A DNA stretch of 64,000 nucleotides from Planctomycetota bacterium (GCA_024280855.1 JAJRPG010000096.1:1-64000), one strand, 5' to 3'; counted from the stretch's first letter, positions 1-9,047 are shown. Translations and numbers: made by a program. The notes: a model not told the origin generated them from the letters alone.

Positions 1-54
1 GAACGGCGAGTGCAGGGTACTCAAAGAAATCCGCCCCGCTAGAAAGAAAATGAG

Positions 55-375
55 ATGATTATGGTTACGAGACGATGGACGCTTTCAGTCGTGGCGCTTG
101 CGATGCTTGGCGTAGTCACGCTTGGAGCGGTGAAGCTGGCAACGGCCAACGCGGAGCGAGCGGATTGCCCCGGAAAGATTATCTGCCCAGAAACGGGCAA
201 GCTCATCTGCCGGGATAAATGCCCGACGATTGACCAGAACCGCGCGGACTGTCCCGGTCGCGTAGTGTGTCCGATCACCGGGAAGCTCGTGTGCAAAGAT
301 CGCTGCCCGGTTGGTGACGCGACCACGAAGAGTGCGGACGCGAAGGCCAAGCCCGCGTGTTGTCGAAAGGGCTAA
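55..375 (+). CDS. Secreted Cys-rich protein with two tandem ADCPGK/RxxCPxTGKLxCKDxCP repeats (putative metal-binding)
   Basis: N-terminal hydrophobic signal; two ~25-aa Cys repeats (ADCPGKIICPETGKLICRDKCP / ADCPGRVVCPITGKLVCKDRCP) and a terminal CC; first in a tightly packed operon. Confidence 0.7.
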   Translation: MIMVTRRWTLSVVALAMLGVVTLGAVKLATANAERADCPGKIICPETGKLICRDKCPTIDQNRADCPGRVVCPITGKLVCKDRCPVGDATTKSADAKAKPACCRKG

Positions 376-863
376 TGTTGATTGGTAACACCAACGACGA
401 CCCCATTGCAGATAGCCCTGAGCAATCCCGTATCCCGGCGCAACGGGGTCGGCGCGCTTGGTATCAAACGCTCATCGCCGTTCCGGCGGCGGTGCTGCCA
501 CTCTTGCCGAGTTTTTCGTGTCCCGTATGCGTCGCTGCCTACGCGGGTTTGCTCTCTTCGCTCGGTTTGGGCTTTCTTCTTACTGATAGCGTGCAGCGCC
601 CGTTGATCGTCGCGTTCCTGATCGTCTCGGTTGCCAGCGTGGGATGGGCGGCGAGGCGATACAAAAGGATCGGGCCGTTCGTTCTTGCCCTTGTCGGCTC
701 CGCTGCGATCATCGCAGGCCGGGTCGTGTGGAGCGTAACGCCGATGCTGTATGCAGGTGTGGTCTGCCTCGTGGCGGGTACTGTCTGGAATCTGATACTG
801 AAACGGCCTAGGCGGAAGTTCGTTCCTCTGGGCATCGAGCATACAAGGAATCCAAGTTCATGA
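375..863 (+). CDS. Multi-helix membrane protein with a CPVC motif, MerC/MerT-like
   Basis: Four or so hydrophobic segments; SFSCPVCVAAYAGLLSSLGLGFLL motif; in operon with HMA domain proteins. ORF 357..863; ATG at 375 is the likely start. Confidence 0.6.
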   Translation: MLIGNTNDDPIADSPEQSRIPAQRGRRAWYQTLIAVPAAVLPLLPSFSCPVCVAAYAGLLSSLGLGFLLTDSVQRPLIVAFLIVSVASVGWAARRYKRIGPFVLALVGSAAIIAGRVVWSVTPMLYAGVVCLVAGTVWNLILKRPRRKFVPLGIEHTRNPSS

Positions 864-1591
864 GGCCTCAAGAAATATCATTCATGGCGGCAAGCACCAT
901 GCTGATTTTCACGGCAGCTTTGCCCCTTTCGGGCTGCGCCTCGACCGGAACGGCCAAGCGACAGGGCGCGGACTACGCAGACCAGCTTGAGACCTTTCGT
1001 TTCGCCGTGTACGGAATGAGTTGCGACACATGCGCCGGGAAAGCGTCAAGCAAACTGCGGGAGCTTCGGGGCGTCGTGCGGGCAGGCGTCGATTTCGATT
1101 CCAAGACGGCCACCGTCGATGTGGAGAAAGGTGCGCTCACTTTGGGCGACATCCAGTCGGCTTTGGGAACTCTGGGTTTCGAGGCTCTCCCCCAAGGCGA
1201 GCAACCGACTCTTCCGCTGTCCGATGCCGAAAAGAAAACTCTCGATATCCAATCGCTGCGGCAGGGCGAGCGTCTCGATCTTCGTAAGAATCTCGCCCAA
1301 GGAAAAGTCACGCTCTTCGACTACTACGCCGACTGGTGCGGCCCTTGCCACCTGCTGACGCCGAAACTCGAACGATTGGTTTTCAAGTATGAGAATGTCG
1401 CCCTTCGCAAGGTGGACATCGGTACTTGGGAGTCTGACGCAGCCGAACAAGCCTCGTCCGAGTTTGAACTTCCGGGACTTCCCTTCACGCGGGTCTTCGA
1501 CAGCCACGGCAAACTTCTTGGGCAAGTGCATGGTAACCAAATCGAACAAATTGAAGCCATCGTTGCGGCCAATGCCAAGCTCAAGGAGTGA
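860..1591 (+). CDS. Lipoprotein: HMA (heavy-metal-associated) domain fused to a thioredoxin-like domain, Cys version
   Basis: Lipobox-like LSGC; HMA motif GMSCDTC; thioredoxin motif WCGPC; overlaps the preceding gene. Confidence 0.8.
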   Translation: MRPQEISFMAASTMLIFTAALPLSGCASTGTAKRQGADYADQLETFRFAVYGMSCDTCAGKASSKLRELRGVVRAGVDFDSKTATVDVEKGALTLGDIQSALGTLGFEALPQGEQPTLPLSDAEKKTLDIQSLRQGERLDLRKNLAQGKVTLFDYYADWCGPCHLLTPKLERLVFKYENVALRKVDIGTWESDAAEQASSEFELPGLPFTRVFDSHGKLLGQVHGNQIEQIEAIVAANAKLKE

Positions 1592-1599
1592 AAGCCGTA

Positions 1600-2691
1600 A
1601 TGCGTTCTCACCACACTAGGTTTGCGGCTGGCAAGGCCGTCGTCGCGTTGTCTGTCGCATTGCTCGGATTCACCGCAACCGCCCACGCCCAGTGACCCGG
1701 CTGAGCGAATCCGTCGCTCTCCGGTGGAGGGCAATCACAGTACGACAAGCCGATTCAGAAGGGGCAGTTTCGTCTGGACATCAATGTTCAGTACCACGCC
1801 CTGACGGAACTCGTGCCGGGTTCTCGCGGGATCGGGCAGAGTTTTTCGATTTCGGACGCGGGGGCGACGGCTGCGCAACACGGCGACGCAGACTTCTTCG
1901 TCTTCCGCACGGATTTCTTCTTTCGCTATGGCCCAACCGACCGGACAGAGCTAAGTCTTGATCTCCCCTACATCCGCAACGAAATCCGAACCGAGCAGAG
2001 TGACGAGCATCACCGAGACGAAGTGCTTGAAGGACTCGGAGACATCCGACTCTCGCTCAAGCACTTCTTTGTCGCCGAGAAGAAGTTGCAGGTCGCTGGC
2101 ATCTTTGGGCTGAGCGTCCCCACGGGAAAGATCAATCGAATAACCCGTGCCTCTTACATCGACCATGACGAAGGTGGACGGCTTGGCATCATTATTCCTC
2201 GCCACTCGCACCTGCAACTGGGGACGGGAACCTTCGACCCCTTCGTAGGTCTTGAGGCCGTCTACCGACTCAAAAAAGGCTGGATGATATACGGAAGCGT
2301 GGTTGCGAATCTTCCGTTCTACGAAAACCGATACGGCTACCGAACCGCTCCGAATGTAAACCTTGCCGTTGGGCCAGCGGTCAGCCTTGGCAAGAGCCGT
2401 GTGATTCTGTCGCTTCTTGCGAATGTTTTCTACTCCGGACGCGACCAGTTTCGTGGCAAAGATATTTACGGACTTGGAGGCGTGGTTGACGGCGACCTCG
2501 GCGTCCCGAACACCGGACGACTTGAGTTCTCGCTTCAACCGAACCTGAGTTGGGCCGTGAACAAGAACTTGACGCTCAATGTGAACCTGAATGTTCCAAT
2601 TTACACGCGAATCCGCACGAACTCTCTGGATCGAGATGTTCAACTCACGGAACAGGTAGGCGTCTTCTTGGGAATGTCTTGGCATTTTTAG
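1600..2691 (+). CDS. Putative outer-membrane protein with a UxxU motif (two in-frame UGA read as selenocysteine) right after the signal peptide
   Basis: ATG 1600 with AAGGAG upstream; MRSHHTRFAAGKAVVALSVALLGFTATAHAQ-UPGU-ANPSLSGGGQSQYDKP...; UGAs at 1693-1695 and 1702-1704 are in frame with the long beta-rich ORF (track 1813..2691). C-terminal aromatic ending (WHF) fits an OMP. Confidence 0.75.
1716..1732 (+). promoter_or_regulatory. Candidate bacterial SECIS stem-loop
   Basis: GCTCTCC-GGT-GGAGGGC: 7-bp stem (one G-U), loop GGU; loop starts 18 nt after the second UGA (1702-1704). Confidence 0.6.
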
Positions 2692-2768
2692 AATCACCCG
2701 ACATACTTTCAGTCCAGCGTCGGCGTTTTCGCTCCGGCGAGGTCGCACGGATACACCGGAGTTATGAT

Positions 2769-3569
2769 ATGTCGAACAGCAGGAAGGAATCCAAACACAT
2801 GATCCAAATGGTATCGATGCTCAACACATTCGCGCTGGCGGTAGTGTTTCTTATTGCAGGTTGCGTAAACGGTTCTCTGCAAGCAGACGCAGAAATGGAC
2901 AATACGGTCGAGGGTCGCATGTCCGAGATCGAGAATGTTGCTTTTCATGTCATCGGGCTGGCGAAAACGAAATCGGGAGCGACATGACTGGGGTGACCGA
3001 ACGCGGTCACAAAGTCTCTGGAAGAGACTAAGGCAACGAAAGGTATCACTTGGGATTACGGCAAGGATCGCGTGACAATCGGGTACGATCCGAAGCTGAC
3101 TACGCAGAAAAAGCTGGCCAAGGTCATCACCGATCTAGGGTACAAGGTGGAGGAGATTGAAGTACCGAAAACGGAGGCCGACGCGAAAAAATTGCAGCCC
3201 GTCAAAGCGCCGATGCCGGAAGACGCGCCCAAGTTTCTACGCGACGCCTTCGACGAGGCGCGTCGAGCCAATCAGCCGCTCGTGGTTGATTTCTGGGCTG
3301 AGTGGTGCGCGCCGTGCCTGCAATTGAAGAAGGTAACCTTTCACGACCCGAAAGTCGCCAAGCTGCTTGAAAAGGTGCAACTGGTCTTTGTTGATCTCGA
3401 CAAGTATCCGGCGTTAGGGACAGCCTTCGGCGTGGAATCCGTGCCGGATGTGTTTCTGATTGACCGCAAGGGGGTGATCGTGGATCGGCTGCACAACTTC
3501 GTGCCGCCAGCCGATTTCCTTGTGCGACTCAAGCGGCTACTTGGCGAACAGGAGAGCGACTCTCCGTGA
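2769..3569 (+). CDS. Lipoprotein HMA-thioredoxin fusion, selenoprotein paralog: HMA CxxC replaced by UxxU (two in-frame UGA)
   Basis: ATG 2769 with GGAG 8 nt upstream; lipobox IAGC; FHVIGLAKTKSGAT-ULGU-PNAVTKSLEETKATKGITWDYGKDRVTIGYDPKLTTQKKLAKVITDLGYKVEE (HMA) then WAEWCAPC thioredoxin. UGAs at 2985-2987 and 2994-2996 are in frame; track ORFs 2550..2987 and 3072..3569 hold the two halves. Confidence 0.8.
3013..3029 (+). promoter_or_regulatory. Candidate bacterial SECIS stem-loop
   Basis: AGTCTC-TGGAA-GAGACT: perfect 6-bp stem, 5-nt loop with GG; loop starts 22 nt after the second UGA (2994-2996). Confidence 0.7.
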
Positions 3570-3601
3570 CACTCTTTGACGCCTCGTGACCGACGCCAGC
3601 C

Positions 3602-4495
3602 ATGTCATCCTCACCTTGGCCGCTAGAACGGGCGCACGGTGTTTTGGCCAACACGGTCTTGTTTTGTTCTAACGCTGATGACGAACCCGTCGGCAACTTT
3701 GCCGGGACGGGAGAAGCTATGCCGCCTATGTGGCGACCGGGACTAAGCGAAGACGACAAGACCACGGTCATTCAATCCAACCGCCTGATACCGATTTCGC
3801 CAAGAGGGGGTCTCTACCTCACTACGCCTCATGGCCAGCCCCGTGATGCTGGCCCGCGTCACGACGACCTAGCGTGTGACAAGAACGAACGGTTCGCTGC
3901 GATCTTCCGCAAGGTCTGGCTAGGTTTGCCTCGTCGGGCGCGGATGCGTTTACGAAGGTACTGGCGGGATGAAAGTTGGCAGTATCACAACTCAGCGTAC
4001 AGCCCGCGCATTGTCCTGTTGCCAGATTGGCCGGATCGCCCGCGTTACCGCGCGGGTCTATACGCGGGTCGGCCACCCGGCGGACGCGATACGGCGGGGC
4101 ATCATTTCGTATTTTGGGCGGGGTGTATCAATCAGTTGCCCAGCCAAAACCCGATGCCCCACTGGCATGTAGCGACGCTTATCAACGGCATGTTGGCGCA
4201 AGCCCTTTATTTCTGCCAGTTGACGGTTGATGGTCGGACGCACGGCTTCCCGCATCCGCCGCGCAACGAGGTGGAGAGGATTCGCGCGAATCCGGCAGGC
4301 ACCATGACCGTCAAGTGGAGCGCGAAATGGAACAGGCGTGTTGACGACATAGATGGTGTGTGTCGATGGTTCAGTCGAAACCAGAAGATGTTGAGATGCA
4401 TCGACCATGGGATACGCAGGTGGTGGTATGTCATGCCACGGGACAGCGAAATCGTCTCCTGTGATCGTCATGCAGCTTTGTGTGCGGGAGAGTGA
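3602..4495 (+). CDS. Hypothetical protein
   Basis: Long open frame with a protein-like central portion (FRKVWLGLPRRARMRLRRYWR...); no family recognised with confidence. Confidence 0.35.
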   Translation: MSSSPWPLERAHGVLANTVLFCSNADDEPVGNFAGTGEAMPPMWRPGLSEDDKTTVIQSNRLIPISPRGGLYLTTPHGQPRDAGPRHDDLACDKNERFAAIFRKVWLGLPRRARMRLRRYWRDESWQYHNSAYSPRIVLLPDWPDRPRYRAGLYAGRPPGGRDTAGHHFVFWAGCINQLPSQNPMPHWHVATLINGMLAQALYFCQLTVDGRTHGFPHPPRNEVERIRANPAGTMTVKWSAKWNRRVDDIDGVCRWFSRNQKMLRCIDHGIRRWWYVMPRDSEIVSCDRHAALCAGE

Positions 4496-4764
4496 CGCGA
4501 TATGTCACTATTGCCTTGGCAAGATGCCGTACCGTCTGTGAACCCTATTCGTGTTTCGGAAATGTCTCAACAATTTTTTCTGGACATATGCACGCAACCA
4601 TAGGCTGGTGGACAGAAGGGGGTGGCGCAGCACCCTGCGCAAGCCCTAAAAAGATGCGCCGTACTTTTTCAATGGGGGCGGTTTTTCTTGCAGCGCATTT
4701 CGCCACATGAAGCAGGATCAACGGTAAGCAGTTTGAGCTTGAAGGATAAGGTTTTGCGGTTGAC

Positions 4765-5388
4765 TTACTCGGAGCGTCGATTGACCGCACCGCGAAGGTC
4801 GTCGAGGTTCGGATGGTCGTAGCGCATCGTCGAACGCACATCACGGTGACGCATCAGCATCTTGGCCAGCGAAATGTTCCCGTTCGTCCGGCGGATGATA
4901 TCTGTGCAGCAGTAATGTCTGAGTGAGTGCGCGGTCTTGTCTGGGAAGCCATGTCGCGTTAGTAGCATCGACAGCTTCTTCGACATCGTGTTGGGGCTAT
5001 ATGGCGATCCGGTCTTGGTGAGGAAGAGCTTGTCCGAGCGGTCTGCGAATCGAACCCTTGGCCTGACTTTGCGGAGATATCGCCGCAGCACACGCAGGCT
5101 CGCCCTGTCTAGTGGGACAATTCCCGTCGTTTCCCACTTGGCTTCGTCGATGACGACGATTCCGGCTTCCGTGTCGATGTGGTTAGATTGGCTCGTGTCG
5201 ATGCTGATGGAGGCGAGTTCGCCAGCCCTGCATCCCGTCGCCCACGCACACACGATGAGGGCGTGATCCACCTTGTCTACCAACCCGCCGCGCGTGGCCT
5301 TCACCCGCACGGCTTGTAGCAGTGCTTTCATTTCGGCGGCGGTGAAGTATCTGTTAGCTTTCCCCATCATCTTTCCCCCGACTGGCAC
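4765..5388 (-). CDS. Tyrosine recombinase/integrase (catalytic domain)
   Basis: Catalytic motifs ATGCRAGEL (Arg I), HSLRHYCC (HxxR), MLMRHRDVRSTMRYDH (H...Y). Confidence 0.85.
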   Translation of the reverse strand: MPVGGKMMGKANRYFTAAEMKALLQAVRVKATRGGLVDKVDHALIVCAWATGCRAGELASISIDTSQSNHIDTEAGIVVIDEAKWETTGIVPLDRASLRVLRRYLRKVRPRVRFADRSDKLFLTKTGSPYSPNTMSKKLSMLLTRHGFPDKTAHSLRHYCCTDIIRRTNGNISLAKMLMRHRDVRSTMRYDHPNLDDLRGAVNRRSE

Positions 5389-5718
5389 AATGCGCTCAGT
5401 TTGCCGTCATGGCGAGGCCGCACGGTGTAGCCGCAGGGCGGATTCCCGGCTTGGGACTTCCACAGTTTTGCGAAAGTCTGCCAGTCTTCGACCGCCGCAA
5501 TACATGCTCGAAAGCGTCGCCAGCACAGCGTCGTGGCAACTCACCCCAATCAAACTTCGTACCTGCCACGAAACGACCACCGTTCGACCGCCCTCACCGC
5601 CCGACAAGGGGGTTCGCGCGACCGAGACATGATGCTTGACACTCTTTCTCATCCGATCACGCCGCCGGAGCCACACACCGATCCCGTTGGCATCATAGGC
5701 TCGGTTCCAGCCGTCCCT

Positions 5719-6291
5719 TCATTCACCGTCTTGCAGCATCATGCGCTGGGCTTCTTCGGCTACTGCGACCACCTCGTCCTGATTACGGGCTGGGTCGCGG
5801 TTCCATTTCAACAATGTGACCCCACTGTAACGCTCTCGCAGAATGGCCTGCACGGCGCGGAAGAACGACTCACGACGCGGCGATCCGTCGAACGCATGGT
5901 TGGCTGCTGCCCATATCGTATAGAATCGAGCCTTCCCGCTTGCGGGAAAGACAGGACAGCCATCAGCATCGGCGGCAGGCTGCACGGTTCGGCTCCAACC
6001 ACTACGCAGCAGTTCCGACGGCAGCGTTCCCGACGCGATGGCGCGTGGCGCTTCCACGCACACCAAGGCCGGACGAGCCATGGGTACAGCGTCGCGCCTA
6101 GCCAGCCGAGCAGCGATGTCGTAACCGCACTGCGGACAGAACCGAGGCCGACATCTACCACCGCCTGCAACGACTCGTCGCACGGCGAGCCACGCGATGG
6201 CAGTCAGGCACACGACGCCAGCGAGAATCAGTCGAGCGTTGTCGTGCAAACCATCGAGCATCAGCGCCCTTTCCTGTAGGTGCAATAGTGA
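5719..6291 (-). CDS. Hypothetical membrane-anchored protein with zinc-ribbon-like CPQCGYD
   Basis: ORF 5719..6357; hydrophobic segment LILAGVVCLTAIAWLAV then FCPQCGYDI. Confidence 0.45.
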   Translation of the reverse strand, partial: SLLHLQERALMLDGLHDNARLILAGVVCLTAIAWLAVRRVVAGGGRCRPRFCPQCGYDIAARLARRDAVPMARPALVCVEAPRAIASGTLPSELLRSGWSRTVQPAADADGCPVFPASGKARFYTIWAAANHAFDGSPRRESFFRAVQAILRERYSGVTLLKWNRDPARNQDEVVAVAEEAQRMMLQDGE

Positions 6292-6747
6292 CATGAACCT
6301 GTACCCGGCTCTTGGCGTCAGCCGCGATGAACCTCGCAGTGTAATATCTTGGCGCACCGCTTCGGTGTTCCATCAACACTCAAACCTGAGCGACTCCATC
6401 CTGCGACGATGCGCGGCAAGCCACCGGATCGCACGCTGCCCGTTCATGATGTCCGACGGTACGACCACCGCCGAGTTGAAAAAACAAGCGCACTAACTCA
6501 TCGCTGATGCCCACAAGAGTCGCCTTCAAGGCACCTCCAGAATCGTTTATATCCACGCCGAAAAGCACATCTAGTAAAGTAATATCAGCATGGGGGTGAC
6601 GGCGAAAATGACCTGATTTTTCACAAGCCATTTTGGCGGCACACCCACCGGAGGGTTTTACCCGCAATTTCAGCATTCCTCGCTTCGCCCGTATCGAGGG
6701 CATCTTCGTTCGGATTTTGTGACCGTTGGCACGGCTACATCCGAGCG

Positions 6748-7158
6748 TCAACCATGACCAAACCTCCGGCCCAGCAGGTCGATGATCTGCTCCGGCGTCT
6801 TGATCGACGGGCGTGCAAGGTCGTCCAAGCGACCCACCCTTTCGGCCTCGTCGAGCATCGCCGCAGCCGACCGTAGGGCTGGGTCGTACGCGCCGTCTCC
6901 ACGGTCGTCGCACGGCGAGCCGCATTCGTCGAAGAATGGGCGCAGGACTTCAATGTCGAAACCTCCGCAGGCGTATAGGTACACGATGTTAAGGCACGCC
7001 AAGTTAATTGGGGTGCCATTCCAACCAATTGCCGAAATTCTTGACCACAGCCGTTCTTCCATCGTCTTTCCCCAATCCGGGGTGACCCCTTCGGGGTCAC
7101 CTTTCTTCCGCAGGTTTCTGTGCCACGCATCTACGGCGTCAGTCGATGGCGTTCGCAT
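6748..7158 (-). CDS. Hypothetical protein
   Basis: Acidic, protein-like composition; overlaps the 3' end of the upstream minus ORF 7131..7895. Confidence 0.5.
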   Translation of the reverse strand: MRTPSTDAVDAWHRNLRKKGDPEGVTPDWGKTMEERLWSRISAIGWNGTPINLACLNIVYLYACGGFDIEVLRPFFDECGSPCDDRGDGAYDPALRSAAAMLDEAERVGRLDDLARPSIKTPEQIIDLLGRRFGHG

Positions 7159-7895
7159 CGAGCGGCGAAGAGACTGCCGAACTCACTGAGGGGTTCGCCC
7201 TTCGTGTCCTCGACTCCAAAGTCCGGGCGCACCCACGCACGAAAACACTGGGTGCAATGGGCGACCCGACATCTCACGACTGCCTCAGTCCGCAACCTCA
7301 CCTTGGCATCCCGCAGTATCCGGCGGCTGCGGTCATCCAATTCGTCCAAAGCCACCACGACGGATCGCCGCGAGCCTTCGGGCTGTAGTCGAACACGCCC
7401 GTATGAGGGTGGCCAGATTGCCTTCGCCTTCTTCCCGTTCCCATTCAGTGCCACAATGACAGGCTCTAGGAACACAGCGTCGAATCGCAGTGCCGTCCCA
7501 TCAGCCTCGCCCACCGCAGTCCCCGGCGCACCTTCGTTCTCGGCCTCTTCTCGCCCCGTGATACCGCCGGAGATGTCGGGTTCCCGCCGTTCACGATCCG
7601 GCATGATGCACCGGACATCCGCCGTCAGTCCGACGGCCACCAGCGTCTCGCTGATGTGTGCTGCAAGCCTTCTCAGCCGCATAGCCTTCGCCGGATAGTC
7701 GTCGATGCAGTCGGCTGCGTGATGGATCAGGTCTGTCGTCATCCGCTCAATTCCATCGGCGTCGCTTCCGTCCATGATGTCCAATGACTGGAGTCGCCTT
7801 ACGAGGTCTATGATCTCCCCGTCCGCGACATCCAGCGCGTTGGCATCACACCACGCGCATATGGCCAGCTTCACACCTTGTTTTGTCGTTCTCAT
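7131..7895 (-). CDS. Hypothetical protein
   Basis: 254-aa ORF with coding-like composition in a minus-strand gene string. Confidence 0.55.
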   Translation of the reverse strand: MRTTKQGVKLAICAWCDANALDVADGEIIDLVRRLQSLDIMDGSDADGIERMTTDLIHHAADCIDDYPAKAMRLRRLAAHISETLVAVGLTADVRCIMPDRERREPDISGGITGREEAENEGAPGTAVGEADGTALRFDAVFLEPVIVALNGNGKKAKAIWPPSYGRVRLQPEGSRRSVVVALDELDDRSRRILRDAKVRLRTEAVVRCRVAHCTQCFRAWVRPDFGVEDTKGEPLSEFGSLFAARCERHRLTP

Positions 7896-8469
7896 TCGTG
7901 ATCTCCCCTTGTCTCCTCACCCTAGCGGGTCGCCCGACCCGCCCCAACGCCGAGCGCAGCACATCGATTGCATATTCGAGGTATACAAGCGTTCCAACCA
8001 ACGCATCGCCGTCCAACGCTGCCACCAGTGCGGCGTCCAGCGCGTCGATGACGGCAAGTGGTCTCATCGCGTCGCCGGACGATGGCATGCCAGTCTCCTC
8101 GTCACAGCTTGCCTCATCCATTGGGAAACTTCCGCCTGTCCGCGCAGTTCGCGTGCGGAGCTTCGGCGTCATCCGGCTCCCGATCCCCGGCAGGCAGGCA
8201 AAGCCGCAGGACAGCAGCCAGCAGCAGCGAGACCGTATGCTCGTATTCCGCGAACGCATCCAGCAGGCGCGCGGCCGAGTCCGCCCGCGCCTTCCGTTCC
8301 CGCGACGAAGAAGTCCCCGTGCATGGCATTCCCGGCACACCCTCCCCGGCGGTGGCTGTCTTCCCGGCGTCACCGGACGGCGGCGGTGTCTGTTTCGTTT
8401 CGCTCATATCGAATCCCCCTCCATTCGCTCGTCTACGAGCCATTTTTCGTGGCAAAAACGCAAATAGGT

Positions 8470-8886
8470 TCATAGAAGTCCCAATTCCGAAAGCAACCAT
8501 TGCAACTGACCCGCAATCGTTCTGAGCCTTGCCCGCTGCCCCCAATCCCTAATCAGTCCGCCTTGCTCCATCAGGGCATCGACGATTTGCTGGGCGGAAA
8601 TCGTGCCGTCCTCGTCGAACAGAAGCCTTGCAACCCGCAACCTCCCGGCCAAATCGTCCAGGTCTTCGGTCTTCGGTTTAGACGGCAACGCCTCCGCCCA
8701 CTCCGCTATGACTGTGTACGGAGTCTGCGCAGGCCAAGTCGGCACGAGTTTCAAGTGGTTCCTTCCCATCCTGCGTATCATTCCGCGCACAGCCTGACGC
8801 CGTACGATCTCCTCGTCGGTTTCCGGCTCGCGTTCTACGGCCTGCGCATCGGTTGGGAACTTCACCGTGTCGCATTCCCCGGTCAT
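8470..8886 (-). CDS. Hypothetical protein
   Basis: Internal start MTGECDTVKFPTD...; coding-like composition; 4-bp overlap with the upstream small ORF ending at 8883. Confidence 0.5.
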   Translation of the reverse strand: MTGECDTVKFPTDAQAVEREPETDEEIVRRQAVRGMIRRMGRNHLKLVPTWPAQTPYTVIAEWAEALPSKPKTEDLDDLAGRLRVARLLFDEDGTISAQQIVDALMEQGGLIRDWGQRARLRTIAGQLQWLLSELGLL

Positions 8887-9026
8887 CCGACCCGCACGAT
8901 CCGCCGTAGGGTGCCGCCGGGGTTGCGGGCGAGTGCAGCGATCTTGGCCATCGCCGGGGTGTTCGCCCTGATGGTCTCGGTGACCGTGGAGCCGTTCCAG
9001 TTGACCTCTACATCGTATGTGTGCAT
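8883..9026 (-). CDS. Small hypothetical protein (47 aa: MHTYDVEVNWNGSTVTETIRANTPAMAKIAALARNPGGTLRRIVRVG)
   Basis: Compact small-protein-like sequence, overlapping the downstream gene by 4 bp. Confidence 0.5.
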   Translation of the reverse strand: MHTYDVEVNWNGSTVTETIRANTPAMAKIAALARNPGGTLRRIVRVG

Positions 9027-9047
9027 CGCATTGCCCTCTGAGAGAAA

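Noticed and set aside
372-842. Long antisense ORFs over strong genes (e.g. 372..842, 539..871, 1046..1549, 1951..2748, 21612..22562, 29974..31044)
   Set aside because: GC-rich antisense frames opposite well-supported coding sequences; no recognisable domains.
1692-1961. ORF 1692..1961 and 1813..2691 as the start of the OMP gene
   Set aside because: 1692..1961 is out of frame; 1813 is an internal GTG without signal peptide, whereas ATG 1600 supplies RBS and signal peptide in frame through two UGAs.
2550-2987. ORF 2550..2987 and ORF 3072..3569 as two separate genes
   Set aside because: They are one frame interrupted by two UGAs; the HMA domain spans the break and 3072 has no good independent start.
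1693-2996. Simple nonsense-mutation pseudogenes as the explanation for the four UGAs
   Set aside because: All four are UGA, paired as UGA-x-x-UGA at CxxC-type positions in two different genes, each with a SECIS-like hairpin, and the downstream frames are intact.
3552-3566. Hairpin GGAGAG-CGA-CTCTCC at the end of the HMA-Trx selenoprotein gene
   Set aside because: No U-tract follows and it is too far from any in-frame Sec UGA; insufficient to call a terminator or SECIS.
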